Assembly: GCA_032209605.1 (NCBI GenBank)
Contig: JASFXZ010000035.1
Coordinates: 129,001-193,000, forward strand
DNA length: 64,000 nucleotides
Source of the DNA: Mactromeris polynyma
Lineage: Eukaryota > Mollusca > Bivalvia > Venerida > Mactridae
Reading direction: 5' to 3'
A program made the position numbers and the translations under genes. Position 1 is the stretch's first letter; every line of letters begins with the position of its first letter. Shown here piece by piece: positions 1 through 14,265 of this stretch. The notes beneath the pieces were generated by a model, which was not told the DNA's origin, searched no databases, and saw nothing but the letters and a program-made list of their open reading frames with translations.

Positions 1-680
1 CGAGGCACCACTGAGTTTGGGGTTGGTTGTCGATCTGTGCACGTGACATGATTCAATGCTCCACGGAGTTTGAGGTTGGTTGTCCTACTGTACACGTGAC
101 ATGTTTCGAGGCACCACTGAGTTTGGGGTTGGTTGTCCTACTGTGCACGTGCCATGTTTCGAGGCACCACTGAGTTTGGGGTTAGTTGACGATCTGTGCA
201 CGTGACATGCTTCAATGCTCCACTGAGTTTGAAGTTGGTTGTCCTACAGTGCACGTGCCATGTTTCGATGCACCACTGAGTTTGGGGTTGGTTGTCGATC
301 TGTGCACGTGCCATGTTTCGAGGCACCACTGAGTTTGGGGTTGGTTGTCGATCTGTGCACGTGACATGCTTCAATGCTCAACGGAGGTTGAGGTTGGTTG
401 TCCATCTGTGCACGTGACATGTTTCAAGGCTCTGCGGAGGTTGGAGTTGGATGTATAACTGTGCACGTGACATGTTTCAAGGCTCTGCGGAGGTTGGAGT
501 TGGATGTATAACTGTGCACGTGACATGTTTCAAGGCTCTGCGGAGGTTGGAGTTGATGTATAACTGTGCACGTGACATGTTTCAAGGCTCTGCGGAGGTT
601 GGAGTTGGATGTATAACTGTGCACGTGACATGTTTCAAGGCTCTGCGGAGGTTGGAGTTGGATGTATAACTGTGCATGTG
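1..680. repeat. 53-bp minisatellite array, about 13 copies, window-edge truncated
   Basis: The unit is 53 bp, measured from the spacing of TGCACGTGACATG cores at 40, 93 and 146. Two sub-types are seen: one at 1-420 (gtttggggttggttgtc form) and a second, very uniform one at 421-680 (ctctgcggaggttggagttg form), with one 52-bp unit. Most units carry a CACGTG palindrome. The array continues beyond the left edge. The short open frames here arise from the repeat and are not coding. Confidence 0.93.
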
Positions 681-1369
681 ATATTTTCTGCTCGTCCTAA
701 TCGTTTACATTATGTAAAGCCTTTCTCTGATTTTGACGAGAAATAAAAAATATTTTGTCATTATAAATACACGAAATTGACGTATGACGCAGAAGAAATT
801 AATTGCGATATGAAATGCTTTGAATAAGAAAACATTTCATAACCCGCCCTGTCTATGGTGCGCTAGGGTCGAGTTTGCTATTTTGACAAAAAACATTTAA
901 TAAACCACAAACCACTGGCCACAAAAATGTACGAATTGATGAAAACATTTCAACGATGAATTATTTCTTATCGTCTGCATTGTGAACTAATGATCTTTGT
1001 AATAAGAAAATCGTTATATTAATGATGATATTTGAAAATGATTTATTGATTCTTAATTATCTTAAAATTCAGTCAGTAGGGAGTTTCACACAATTTCTTA
1101 GAGTCACTATGAGCCGGCTGATTATAATCACGGACATTTCATCATAATTGTTTTTACATACCAGTTCACAGAATTTGCTTAAACACCTTTTTATGAATGA
1201 CAACGAGAAAGTGTCTCATGTACATTTATTACTCATACATAATATGTATCACTAGGTATAAAAGTATTAGTATGTACATAAGCAACACTCAACACTCAAC
1301 ATTTTGATTTATTTCATATATCAAACACGAACACCTGAACCTATACAATATACAATAAAAACCCCTAAC
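681..1369. other. AT-rich spacer, no gene seen
   Basis: No open frame of note, splice-framed exon or RNA gene is visible. A tataaaag string near 1257 is followed by short cacaacactcaacactcaac repeats, but it lacks other promoter features and sits in very AT-rich DNA. Confidence 0.5.
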
Positions 1370-1917
1370 CCAGAGTTATGTTTATATATTCAGTCATAAC
1401 TATTGCAATCAATACAATCAAACTACCAACACCAAGATAAGGGTCCGTACAATATACAAGTTATGTTTATATATTCAGTCATAACTATTGCAATCAATAC
1501 AATAAAACTACCAACACCAAGATAAGGGTCCGTACAATATACAATAAAACTACCAACACCAAGATAAGGGTCCGTACAATATACAAGTTATGTTTATATA
1601 TTCAGTCATAACTATTGCAATCAATACAATCAAACTACCAACACCAAGATAAGGGTCCGTACAATATACAAGTTATGTTTATATATTCAGTCATAACTAT
1701 TGGACTCAATACAATAAATCTACCAACACCAAGATAAGGGTCCGTACAATATACAAGTTATGTTTATATATTCAGTCATAACTATTGGACTCAATACAAT
1801 AAATCTACCAACACCAAGATAAGGGTCCGTACAATATACAAGTTATGTTTATATATTCAGTCATAACTATTGGAATCAATACAATAAAACTACCAACACC
1901 AAGATAAGGGTCCGTAT
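1370..1917. repeat. 85-bp tandem array, about 6.5 copies
   Basis: Successive gggtccgta landmarks fall at 1441, 1526, 1568, 1653, 1738, 1823 and 1908, which gives an 85-bp period with one 42-bp partial unit. The last unit runs directly into the left end of a MITE-like element (1908-2167), so the last bases of each unit match the terminus of that element. Confidence 0.9.
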
Positions 1918-2167
1918 TCACAAACGTTTTAAAACTGAATCTCAGACTTAGACTTTAAAATTGCAAACATTAAATTTATAAGCATTTCGTTTTATTATAT
2001 TTAAACGGATAAATATTTGCCCGAGTATTTCTTGTTACTCACTCTACATTTTTGCCATGTTTTATCAAAATATATTTCGTAATAATAATGTAGGAACAAA
2101 CTGAAAATTTACCATTTTAAAGTCTAAGTCTGAGATTCAGTCTTAAAATGTTGGTTAATACAGGCCC
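1908..2167. mobile_element. MITE-like palindromic element, copy 1
   Basis: A left arm of about 50 bp starts with gggtccgtattcacaaacg and contains actgaatctcagacttaga. It is matched in inverted orientation by a right arm ending in ttaatacaggccc. The interior is AT-rich and noncoding. A second copy with the same arms lies at 27064-27295, so this is a dispersed family of non-autonomous inverted-repeat elements. The superfamily is not assigned. Confidence 0.75.
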
Positions 2168-2727
2168 TGATTTCACACATGCTAAATTAAAATGTTTCAG
2201 AACTCATATTCTAAAGTTACTGAACTCAACGGTCATTAAAAGAGTTGATATGTAAAGATGGATTTCAGATGAACAAATGTATAAAATCCAACATTTACGT
2301 GTGATGAAATGTGTTTAAGTATACATGTATTAACATGAAATTTTCTTCTTTTTCTAGTATTGCCTATTTTGTTTTCACATTATGCTCCACGAGTGGTAAA
2401 AAATGTTCGTACAAATCCTGATAAAATTTAAGTAAAATATGGTGTGTGTTAAATCCAAAATTACTCGGCGTTATCTCACGTGTTAGCTAATAAATCCGTA
2501 ACTGCCTGGGAAAAACACGACATAAAATACTGTTTTCACATTGTTGCTGAAAAGAGTACCACCGCTCACTGACAGCTTTGAAAAGTAAATACAGTTTATG
2601 CGTGGCGTGGTTTGCGAAATTGTATGATTTAAATCTACCAATATTATTTTAAATTCTAAATAAAAGTCAGACAGTTAATTCATGTTTACTCTACCGGAAA
2701 GATAATTTATTTATACATGCTTGTCAA
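2168..2727. other. AT-rich spacer, no gene seen
   Basis: No supported coding exon, RNA gene or repeat was found between the MITE and the 60-bp array. Confidence 0.5.
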
Positions 2728-5700
2728 AGATGCTGTCATCAATGTTGTGTGTGTACATGTATAGTAGCATTCCTGTCACATTTATATACATGATGTCATC
2801 AATGTTGTGTTTGTACATGTATAGTAGCATTCCTGTCACATTTATATACATGCTGTCATCAATGTTGTGTTTGTACATGTCTAGTAGCATTCCTGTCACA
2901 TTTATATACATGCTGTCATCAATGTTGTGTTTGTACATGTATAGTAGCATTCCTGTCACATTTATATACATGCTGTCATCAATGTTGTGTTTGTACATGT
3001 ATAGTAGCATTCCTGTCACATTTATATACATGCTGTCATCAATGTTGTGTTTGTACATGTATAGTAGCATTCCTGTCACATTTATATACATGCTGTCATC
3101 AATGTTGTGTTTGTACATATATAGTAGCATTCATGTCACATTTATATACATGCTGTCATCAATGTTGTGTTTGTACATGTATAGTAGCATTCATGTCACA
3201 TTTATATACATGCTGTCATCAATGTTGTGTTTGTACATGTATAGTAGCATTCCTGTCACATTTATATACATGCTGTCATCAATATTGTGTTTGTACATGT
3301 ATAGTAGCATTCCTGTCACATTTATATACATGATGTCATCAATGTTGTGTGTGTACATGTATAGTAGCATTCCTGTCACATTTATATACATGCTGTCATC
3401 AATATTGTGTTTGTACATGTATAGTAGCATTCCTGTCACATCTATATACATGCTGTCATCAATGTTGTGTGTGTACATGTATAGTAGCATTCCTGTCACA
3501 TTTATATACATGCTGTCATCCATATTGTGTTTGTACATGTATAGTAGCATTCCTGTCACATTTATATACATGCTGTCATCAATATTGTGTTTGTACATAT
3601 ATAGTAGCATTCCTGTCACATTTATATACATGCTGTCATCAATATTGTGTTTGTACATGTATAGTAGCATTCCTGTCACATTTATATACATGCTGTCATC
3701 AATATTGTGTTTGTACATGTATAGTAGCATTCCTGTCACATTTATATACATGCTGTCATCAATGTTGTGTTTGTACATGTATAGTAGCATTCATGTCACA
3801 TTTATATACATGCTGTCATCAATGTTGTGTTTGTACATGTATAGTAGCATTCCTGTCAAATTTATATACATGCTGTCATCAATGTTGTGTTTGTACATGT
3901 ATAGTAGCATTCCTGTCACATTTATATACATGCTGTCATCAATGTTGTGTTTGTACATGTATAGTAGCATTCCTGTCAAATTTATATACATGCTGTCATC
4001 AATGTTGTGTTTGTACATGTATAGTAGCATTCCTGTCACATTTATACACATGCTGTCATCAATGTTGTGTTCGTACATGTATAGTAGCATTCGTGCACAT
4101 GTATATACATGATGTCATCAATGTTGTGTTTGTACATGTATAGTAGCATTCATGTCACATTTATATACATGCTATCATCATGTTGTGTTTGTACATGTAT
4201 AGTAGCATTCCTGTCACATTTATATACATGCTGTCATCAATGTTGTGTTTGTACATGTATAGTAGCATTCGTGCACATGTATATACATGATGTCATCAAT
4301 GTTGTGTTTGTAAATGTATAGTAGCATTCCTGTCAAATTTATATACATGCTGTCATCAATGTTGTGTTTGTACATGTATAGTAGCATTCCTGTCACATTT
4401 ATATACATGATGTCATCAATATTGTGTTTGTACATGTATAGTAGCATTCATGTCACATTTATATACATGATGTCATCAATGTTGTGTGTGTACATGTATA
4501 GTAGCATTCATGTCACATTTATATACATGATGTCATCAATGTTGTGTTTGTACATGTATAGTAGCATTCCTGTCACATTTATATACATGCTGTCATCATG
4601 TTGTGTTTGTACATGTCTAGTAGCATTCCTGTCACATTTATATACATGATGTCATCATGTTGTGTGTGTACATGTCTAGTAGCATTCCTGTCACATTTAT
4701 ATACATGATGTCATCATGTTGTGTGTGTACATGTATAGTAGCATTCCTGTCACATTTATATACATGCTGTCATCAATATTGTGTTTGTACATGTATAGTA
4801 GCATTCCTGTCACATTTATATACATGATGTCATCAATGTTGTGTGTGTACATGTATAGTAGCATTCCTGTCACATTTATATACATGCTGTCATCAATATT
4901 GTGTTTGTACATGTATAGTAGCATTCCTGTCACATCTATATACATGCTGTCATCAATGTTGTGTGTGTACATGTATAGTAGCATTCCTGTCACATTTATA
5001 TACATGCTGTCATCCATATTGTGTTTGTACATGTATAGTAGCATTCCTGTCACATTTATATACATGCTGTCATCAATATTGTGTTTGTACATATATAGTA
5101 GCATTCCTGTCACATTTATATACATGCTGTCATCAATATTGTGTTTGTACATGTATAGTAGCATTCCTGTCACATTTATATACATGCTGTCATCAATATT
5201 GTGTTTGTACATGTATAGTAGCATTCCTGTCACATTTATATACATGCTGTCATCAATGTTGTGTTTGTACATGTATAGTAGCATTCATGTCACATTTATA
5301 TACATGCTGTCATCAATGTTGTGTTTGTACATGTATAGTAGCATTCCTGTCAAATTTATATACATGCTGTCATCAATGTTGTGTTTGTACATGTATAGTA
5401 GCATTCCTGTCACATTTATATACATGCTGTCATCAATGTTGTGTTTGTACATGTATAGTAGCATTCCTGTCAAATTTATATACATGCTGTCATCAATGTT
5501 GTGTTTGTACATGTATAGTAGCATTCCTGTCACATTTATACACATGCTGTCATCAATGTTGTGTTCGTACATGTATAGTAGCATTCGTGCACATGTATAT
5601 ACATGATGTCATCAATGTTGTGTTTGTACATGTATAGTAGCATTCATGTCACATTTATATACATGCTATCATCATGTTGTGTTTGTACATGTATAGTAGC

Positions 5701-8700
5701 ATTCCTGTCACATTTATATACATGCTGTCATCAATGTTGTGTTTGTACATGTATAGTAGCATTCGTGCACATGTATATACATGATGTCATCAATGTTGTG
5801 TTTGTAAATGTATAGTAGCATTCCTGTCAAATTTATATACATGCTGTCATCAATGTTGTGTTTGTACATGTATAGTAGCATTCCTGTCACATTTATATAC
5901 ATGATGTCATCAATATTGTGTTTGTACATGTATAGTAGCATTCATGTCACATTTATATACATGATGTCATCAATGTTGTGTGTGTACATGTATAGTAGCA
6001 TTCATGTCACATTTATATACATGATGTCATCAATGTTGTGTTTGTACATGTATAGTAGCATTCCTGTCACATTTATATACATGCTGTCATCATGTTGTGT
6101 TTGTACATGTCTAGTAGCATTCCTGTCACATTTATATACATGATGTCATCATGTTGTGTGTGTACATGTATAGTAGCATTCCTGTCACATTTATATACAT
6201 GCTGTTATCAATATTGTGTGTGTACATGTACAGTAGCATTCCTGTCACATTTATATACATGCTGTCATCAATGTTGTGTGTGTACATGTATAGTAGCATT
6301 CCTGTCACATTTATATACATGCTGTCATCCATATTGTGTTTGTACATGTATAGTAGCATTCCTGTCACATTTATATACATGCTGTCATCAATGTTGTGTT
6401 TGTACATGTATAGTAGCATTCCTGTCACATTTATATAAAAGGCTGTCATCAATATTGTGTTTGTACATGTATAGTAGCATTCCTGTCACATTTATATACA
6501 TGCTGTCATCAATGTTATGTTTGTACATGTATAGTAGCATTCGTGCACATTTATATACATGCTTCATCAATATTGTGTTTGTACATGTATAGTAGCATTC
6601 CTGTCACATTTATATACATGCTGTCATCAATATTGTGTTTGTACATGTATAGTAGCATTCGTGCACATTTATATACATGCTGTCATCAATGTTATGTTTG
6701 TACATGTATAGTAGCATTCGTGCACATTTATATACATGCTTCATCAATATTGTGTTTGTACATGTATAGTAGCATTCCTGTCACATTTATATACATGCTG
6801 TCATCAATATTGTAGCATTCCTGTCACATTTATATACATGCTGTCATGTATATTGTGTTTGTACATATATAGTAGCATTCCTGTCACATTTATATACATG
6901 CTGTCATGTATATTGTGTTTGTACATGTATAGTAGCATTCCTGTCACATTTATATACATGCTGTCATCCATATTGTGTTTGTACATGTATAGTAGCATTC
7001 CTGTCACATTTATATACATGCTGTCATCAATATTGTGTTTGTACATATATAGTAGCATTCCTGTCACATTTATATACATGCTGTCATCAATATTGTGTTT
7101 GTACATGTATAGTAGCATTCCTGTCACATTTATATACATGCTGTCATGTATATTGTGTTTGTACATATATAGTAGCATTCGTGTCACATTTATATACATG
7201 CTGTCATCAATATTGTGTTTGTACATCTATAGTAGCGTTCCTGTCACATTTATATACATGCTGTCATGTATATTGTGTTTGTACATATATAGTAGCATTC
7301 CTGTCACATTTATATACATGCTGTCATCAATATTGTAGCATTCCTGTCACATTTATATACATGCTGTCATGTATATTGTGTTTGTACATATATAGTAGCA
7401 TTCCTGTCACATTTATATACATGATGTCATCAATATTGTGTTTGTACATGTATAGTAGCATTCCTGTCACATTTATATACATGCTGTCATCAATATTGTG
7501 TTTGTACATCTATTGTAGCATTCGTGCACATTTATATACATGCTGTCATCAATATTGTGTTTGTTCATGTCTAGTAGCATTCCTGTCACATTTATATACA
7601 TGATGTCATCAATATTGTGTTTGTACATGTATAGTAGCATTCCTGTCACATTTATATACATGCTGTCATCAATATTGTGTTTGTACATCTATTGTAGCAT
7701 TCGTGCACATTTATATACATGATGTCATCAATATTGTGTTTGTTCATGTCTAGTAGCATTCCTGTCACATTTATATACATGATGTCATCAATATTGTGTT
7801 TGTACATCTATTGTAGCATTCGTGCACATTTATATACATGCTGTCATCAATATTGTGTTTGTACATGTATAGTAGCATTCCTGTCACATTTATATACATG
7901 CTGTCATCAATATTGTGTTTGTTCATGTCTAGTAGCATTCCTGTCACATTTATATACATGCTGTCATCAATATTGTGTTTGTACATCTATTGTAGCATTC
8001 GTGCACATTTATATACATGCTGTCATCAATATTGTGTTTGTACATATATAGTAGCATTCGTGCACATTTATATACATGATGTCATCAATATTGTGTTTGT
8101 TCATATATAGTAGCATTCGTGCACATTTATATACATGATGTCATCAATATTGTGTTTGTTCATGTCTAGTAGCATTCCTGTCACATTTATATACATGATG
8201 TCATCAATATTGTGTTTGTTCATGTCTAGTAGCATTCCTGTCACATTTATATACATGATGTCATCAATATTGTGTTTGTTCATGTCTAGTAGCATTCCTG
8301 TCACATTTATATACATGATGTCATCAATATTGTGTTTGTTCATATATAGTAGCATTCGTGCACATTTATATACATGATGTCATCAATATTGTGTTTGTTC
8401 ATGTCTAGTAGCATTCCTGTCACATTTATATACATGATGTCATCAATATTGTGTTTGTACATGTATAGTAGCATTCCTGTCACATTTATATACATGCTGT
8501 CATCAATATTGTGTTTGTACATGTATAGTAGCATTCCTGTCACATTTATATACATGATGTCATCAATGTTGTGTTTGTTCATGTATAGTAGCATTCCTGT
8601 CACATTTATATACATGATGTCATCAATATTGTGTTTGTACATGTATAGTAGCATTCCTGTCACATTTATATACATGCTGTCATCAATATTGTGTTTGTTC

Positions 8701-11700
8701 ATGTATAGTAGCATTCCTGTCACATTTATATACATGCTGTCATCAATATTGTGTTTGTACATGTATAGTAGCATTCCTGTCACATTTATATACATGATGT
8801 CATCAATGTTGTGTTTGTTCATGTATAGTAGCATTCCTGTCACATTTATATACATGATGTCATCAATGTTGTGTTTGTTCATGTATAGTAGCATTCCTGT
8901 CACATTTATATACATGATGTCATCAATGTTGTGTTTGTTCATGTATAGTAGCATTCCTGTCACATTTATATACATGATGTCATCAATATTGTGTTTGTAC
9001 ATGTATAGTAGCATTCCTGTCACATTTATATACATGCTGTCATCAATATTGTGTTTGTACATGTATAGTAGCATTCCTGTCACATTTATATACATGCTGT
9101 CATCAATATTGTGTTTGTTCATGTATAGTAGCATTCCTGTCACATTTATATACATGATGTCATCAATATTGTGTTTGTACATGTATAGTAGCATTCCTGT
9201 CACATTTATATACATGCTGTCATCAATATTGTGTTTGTACATCTATTGTAGCATTCGTGCACATTTATATACATGATGTCATCAATATTGTGTTTGTACA
9301 TATATAGTAGCATTCGTGCACATTTATATACATGCTGTCATCAATATTGTGTTTGTACATGTATAGTAGCATTCCTGTCACATTTATATACATGCTGTCA
9401 TCAATATTGTGTTTGTTCATATATAGTAGCATTCGTGCACATTTATATACATGATGTCATCAATATTGTGTTTGTTCATGTATAGTAGCATTCCTGTCAC
9501 ATTTATATACATGATGTCATCAATATTGTGTTTGTTCATGTATAGTAGCATTCCTGTCACATTTATATACATGATGTCATCAATATTGTGTTTGTACATG
9601 TATAGTAGCATTCCTGTCACATTTATATACATGCTGTCATCAATATTGTGTTTGTACATCTATTGTAGCATTCGTGCACATTTATATACATGATGTCATC
9701 AATATTGTGTTTGTACATATATAGTAGCATTCCTGTCACATTTATATACATGCTGTCATCAATATTGTGTTTGTACATCTATTGTAGCATTCCTGTCACA
9801 TTTATATACATGATGTCATCAATATTGTGTTTGTACATGTATAGTAGCATTCCTGTCACATTTATATACATGCTGTCATCAATATTGTGTTTGTACATGT
9901 ATAGTAGCATTCCTGTCACATTTATATACATGATGTCATCAATATTGTGTTTGTACATGTATAGTAGCATTCGTGCACATTTATATACATGATGTCATCA
10001 ATATTGTGTTTGTTCATGTATAGTAGCATTCCTGTCACATTTATATACATGATGTCATCAATATTGTGTTTGTACATGTATAGTAGCATTCCTGTCACAT
10101 TTATATACATGCTGTCATCAATATTGTGTTTGTACATGTATAGTAGCATTCCTGTCACATTTATATACATGATGTCATCAATATTGTGTTTGTACATCTA
10201 TTGTAGCATTCGTGCACATTTATATACATGATGTCATCAATATTGTGTTTGTACATGTATAGTAGCATTCCTGTCACATTTATATACATGCTGTCATCAA
10301 TATTGTGTTTGTACATCTATTGTAGCATTCGTGCACATTTATATACATGATGTCATCAATATTGTGTTTGTACATCTATTGTAGTATTCGTGCACATTTA
10401 TATACATGATGTCATCAATATTGTGTTTGTACATGTATAGTAGCATTCCTGTCACATTTATATACATGCTGTCATCAATATTGTGTTTGTACATCTATTG
10501 TAGCATTCGTGCACATTTATATACATGATGTCATCAATATTGTGTTTGTACATATATAGTAGCATTCGTGCACATTTATATACATGCTGTCATCAATATT
10601 GTGTTTGTACATGTATAGTAGCATTCCTGTCACATTTATATACATGCTGTCATCAATATTGTGTTTGTTCATATATAGTAGCATTCGTGCACATTTATAT
10701 ACATGATGTCATCAATATTGTGTTTGTTCATGTATAGTAGCATTCCTGTCACATTTATATACATGATGTCATCAATATTGTGTTTGTTCATGTATAGTAG
10801 CATTCCTGTCACATTTATATACATGATGTCATCAATATTGTGTTTGTACATGTATAGTAGCATTCCTGTCACATTTATATACATGCTGTCATCAATATTG
10901 TGTTTGTACATCTATTGTAGCATTCGTGCACATTTATATACATGCTGTCATCAATATTGTGTTTGTACATATATAGTAGCATTCGTGCACATTTATATAC
11001 ATGATGTCATCAATATTGTGTTTGTTCATATATAGTAGCATTCGTGCACATTTATATACATGATGTCATCAATATTGTGTTTGTTCATGTCTAGTAGCAT
11101 TCCTGTCACATTTATATACATGCTGTCATCAATATTGTGTTTGTACATCTATTGTAGCATTCGTGCACATTTATATACATGCTGTCATCAATATTGTGTT
11201 TGTACATATATAGTAGCATTCGTGCACATTTATATACATGCTGTCATCAATATTGTGTTTGTACATGTATAGTAGCATTCCTGTCACATTTATATACATG
11301 CTGTCATCAATATTGTGTTTGTACATCTATTGTAGCATTCGTGCACATTTATATACATGATGTCATCAATATTGTGTTTGTTCATGTCTAGTAGCATTCC
11401 TGTCACATTTATATACATGCTGTCATCAATATTGTGTTTGTTCATATATAGTAGCATTCGTGCACATTTATATACATGCTGTCATCAATATTGTAGCATT
11501 CCTGTCACATTTATATACATGCTGTCATCAATATTGTGTTTGTACATCTATTGTAGCATTCGTGCACATTTATATACATGCTGTCATCAATATTGTGTTT
11601 GTACATATATAGTAGCATTCGTGCACATTTATATACATGATGTCATCAATATTGTGTTTGTTCATATATAGTAGCATTCGTGCACATTTATATACATGAT

Positions 11701-13398
11701 GTCATCAATATTGTGTTTGTTCATGTCTAGTAGCATTCCTGTCACATTTATATACATGCTGTCATCAATATTGTGTTTGTACATCTATTGTAGCATTCGT
11801 GCACATTTATATACATGATGTCATCAATATTGTGTTTGTTCATGTCTAGTAGCATTCCTGTCACATTTATATACATGCTGTCATCAATATAGTAGCATTC
11901 CTGTCACATTTATATACATGCTTCATCAATATTGTGTTTGTACATCTATTGTAGCATTCCTGTCACATTTATATACATGCTGTCATCAATATTGTGTTTG
12001 TACATCTATTGTAGCATTCGTGCACATTTATATACATGCTGTCATCAATATTGTGTTTGTACATATATAGTAGCATTCGTGCACATTTATATACATGATG
12101 TCATCAATATTGTGTTTGTTCATATATAGTAGCATTCGTGCACATTTATATACATGATGTCATCAATATTGTGTTTGTTCATGTCTAGTAGCATTCCTGT
12201 CACATTTATATACATGATGTCATCAATATTGTGTTTGTTCATGTCTAGTAGCATTCCTGTCACATTTATATACATGATGTCATCAATATTGTGTTTGTTC
12301 ATGTCTAGTAGCATTCCTGTCACATTTATATACATGATGTCATCAATATTGTGTTTGTTCATATATAGTAGCATTCGTGCACATTTATATACATGATGTC
12401 ATCAATATTGTGTTTGTTCATGTCTAGTAGCATTCCTGTCACATTTATATACATGATGTCATCAATATTGTGTTTGTACATGTATAGTAGCATTCCTGTC
12501 ACATTTATATACATGCTGTCATCAATATTGTGTTTGTACATGTATAGTAGCATTCCTGTCACATTTATATACATGCTGTCATCAATATTGTGTTTGTACA
12601 TCTATTGTAGCATTCGTGCACATTTATATACATGATGTCATCAATATTGTGTTTGTACATATATAGTAGCATTCGTGCACATTTATATACATGCTGTCAT
12701 CAATATTGTGTTTGTACATGTATAGTAGCATTCCTGTCACATTTATATACATGCTGTCATCAATATTGTGTTTGTTCATATATAGTAGCATTCGTGCACA
12801 TTTATATACATGATGTCATCAATATTGTGTTTGTTCATGTATAGTAGCATTCCTGTCACATTTATATACATGATGTCATCAATATTGTGTTTGTTCATGT
12901 ATAGTAGCATTCCTGTCACATTTATATACATGCTGTCATCAATATTGTGTTTGTACATGTATAGTAGCATTCCTGTCACATTTATATACATGCTGTCATC
13001 AATATTGTGTTTGTACATCTATTGTAGCATTCGTGCACATTTATATACATGCTGTCATCAATATTGTGTTTGTTCATATATAGTAGCATTCCTGTCACAT
13101 TTATATACATGATGTCATCAATATTGTGTTTGTACATGTATAGTAGCATTCGTGCACATTTATATACATGATGTCATCAATATTGTGTTTGTACATATAT
13201 AGTAGCATTCGTGCACATTTATATACATGCTGTCATCAATATTGTGTTTGTACATGTATAGTAGCATTCCTGTCACATTTATATACATGCTGTCATCAAT
13301 ATTGTGTTTGTACATGTATAGTAGCATTCCTGTCACATTTATATACATGATGTCATCAATATTGTGTTTGTTCATATATAGTAGCATTCCTGTCACAT
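2728..13398. repeat. 60-bp satellite-like array, about 178 copies (10.7 kb)
   Basis: The unit is 60 bp, with landmark tgctgtcatcaat followed by gtacatgtatagtagcatt. Marked sub-types: caatGttgtg units prevail on the left and caatAttgtg on the right. A 59-bp variant reads cgtgcacat in place of cctgtcacat. Other variants read catctattg or ttcatgtctag, and short deleted units occur near 6805, 7335, 11490 and 11890. Higher-order copies are present: about 3260-4649 recurs at about 4754-6143 (offset 1494), and 9273-9485 recurs at 10525 and 12632. A 60-bp unit without stops keeps several frames open on both strands, which explains every long frame here. Confidence 0.95.
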
Positions 13399-13611
13399 GT
13401 GTAAATATTACATTTCTTCGTTGGCGCTTACATATTCAATTAATAATTATTTTTCTATTTAAACACACACCAATATAGCTAACACTATTGCTTCAGTCAT
13501 GGTTTTTCAGTATTTATCAAATGAGTATTGTATTAGTGTTGAATGTACTGAAAGAATTGAATAAAATAATATGAATCTGGTCACATCTCGTTCAATTGTT
13601 CAAAACTGTTT

Positions 13612-14265
13612 CCTGTTTGGATGTAATAATACCCTTGCGTTGTTTGGATGTAATAATACCCTTGCATTGTTTGGATGTAATAATACCCTTGCATTGTTTG
13701 CATGTAATAATACCCTTGCATTGTTTGGATGTAATAATACCCTTGCATTGTTTGGATGTAATAATACCCTTGCATTGTTTGGATGTAATAATACCCTTGC
13801 ATTGTTTGGATGTAATAATACCCTTGCATTGTTTGCATGTAATAATACCCTTGCATTGTTTGCATGTAATAATACCATTGCATTTTTTGGATGTAATAAT
13901 ACCCTTGCATTGTTTGGATGTAATAACACCCTTGCATTGTTTGGATGTAATAATACCCTTGCATTGTTTGGATGTAATAATACCCTTGCATTGTTTGGAT
14001 GTAATAATACCGTTGCATTGTTTGGATGTAATAATACCCTTGCATTGTTTGGATGTAATAATACCCTTGCATTGTTTGGATGTAATAATACCCTTGCATT
14101 GTTTGGATGTAATAATACCCTTGCATTGTTTGGATGTAATAATACCCTTGCATTGTTTGGATGTAATAATACCGTTGCATTGTTTGGATTAAAAAATACC
14201 CTTGCATTGTTTGGATGTAATAGTACCCTTGCATTGTTTGGATGTAATAATACACTTGCATTGTT
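13612..14265. repeat. 27-bp tandem array, about 24 copies
   Basis: The unit tgtttggatgtaataatacc + cttgcat is 27 bp with few point variants (gcatg for ggatg, one tggattaaaaa unit). Because 27 is divisible by 3, frames stay open on both strands for about 230 codons. No start context, codon bias or flanking exon supports coding. Confidence 0.93.

Noticed and set aside
1250..1300. tataaaag string as a promoter
   Set aside because: It lies in very AT-rich DNA without an E-box, first exon or splice site, and no gene follows before the 60-bp array.
2721..4112. 463-codon frame and dozens of smaller frames in the 60-bp array
   Set aside because: They are repeats of one 20-residue translation per unit in several frames and both strands, and they end wherever a 59-bp unit shifts the frame.
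1..13398. Telomere or classical centromere sequence
   Set aside because: No TTAGGG-type repeats are present. The 60-bp array has higher-order blocks but is only 10.7 kb long and lies beside other unrelated arrays and a gene.
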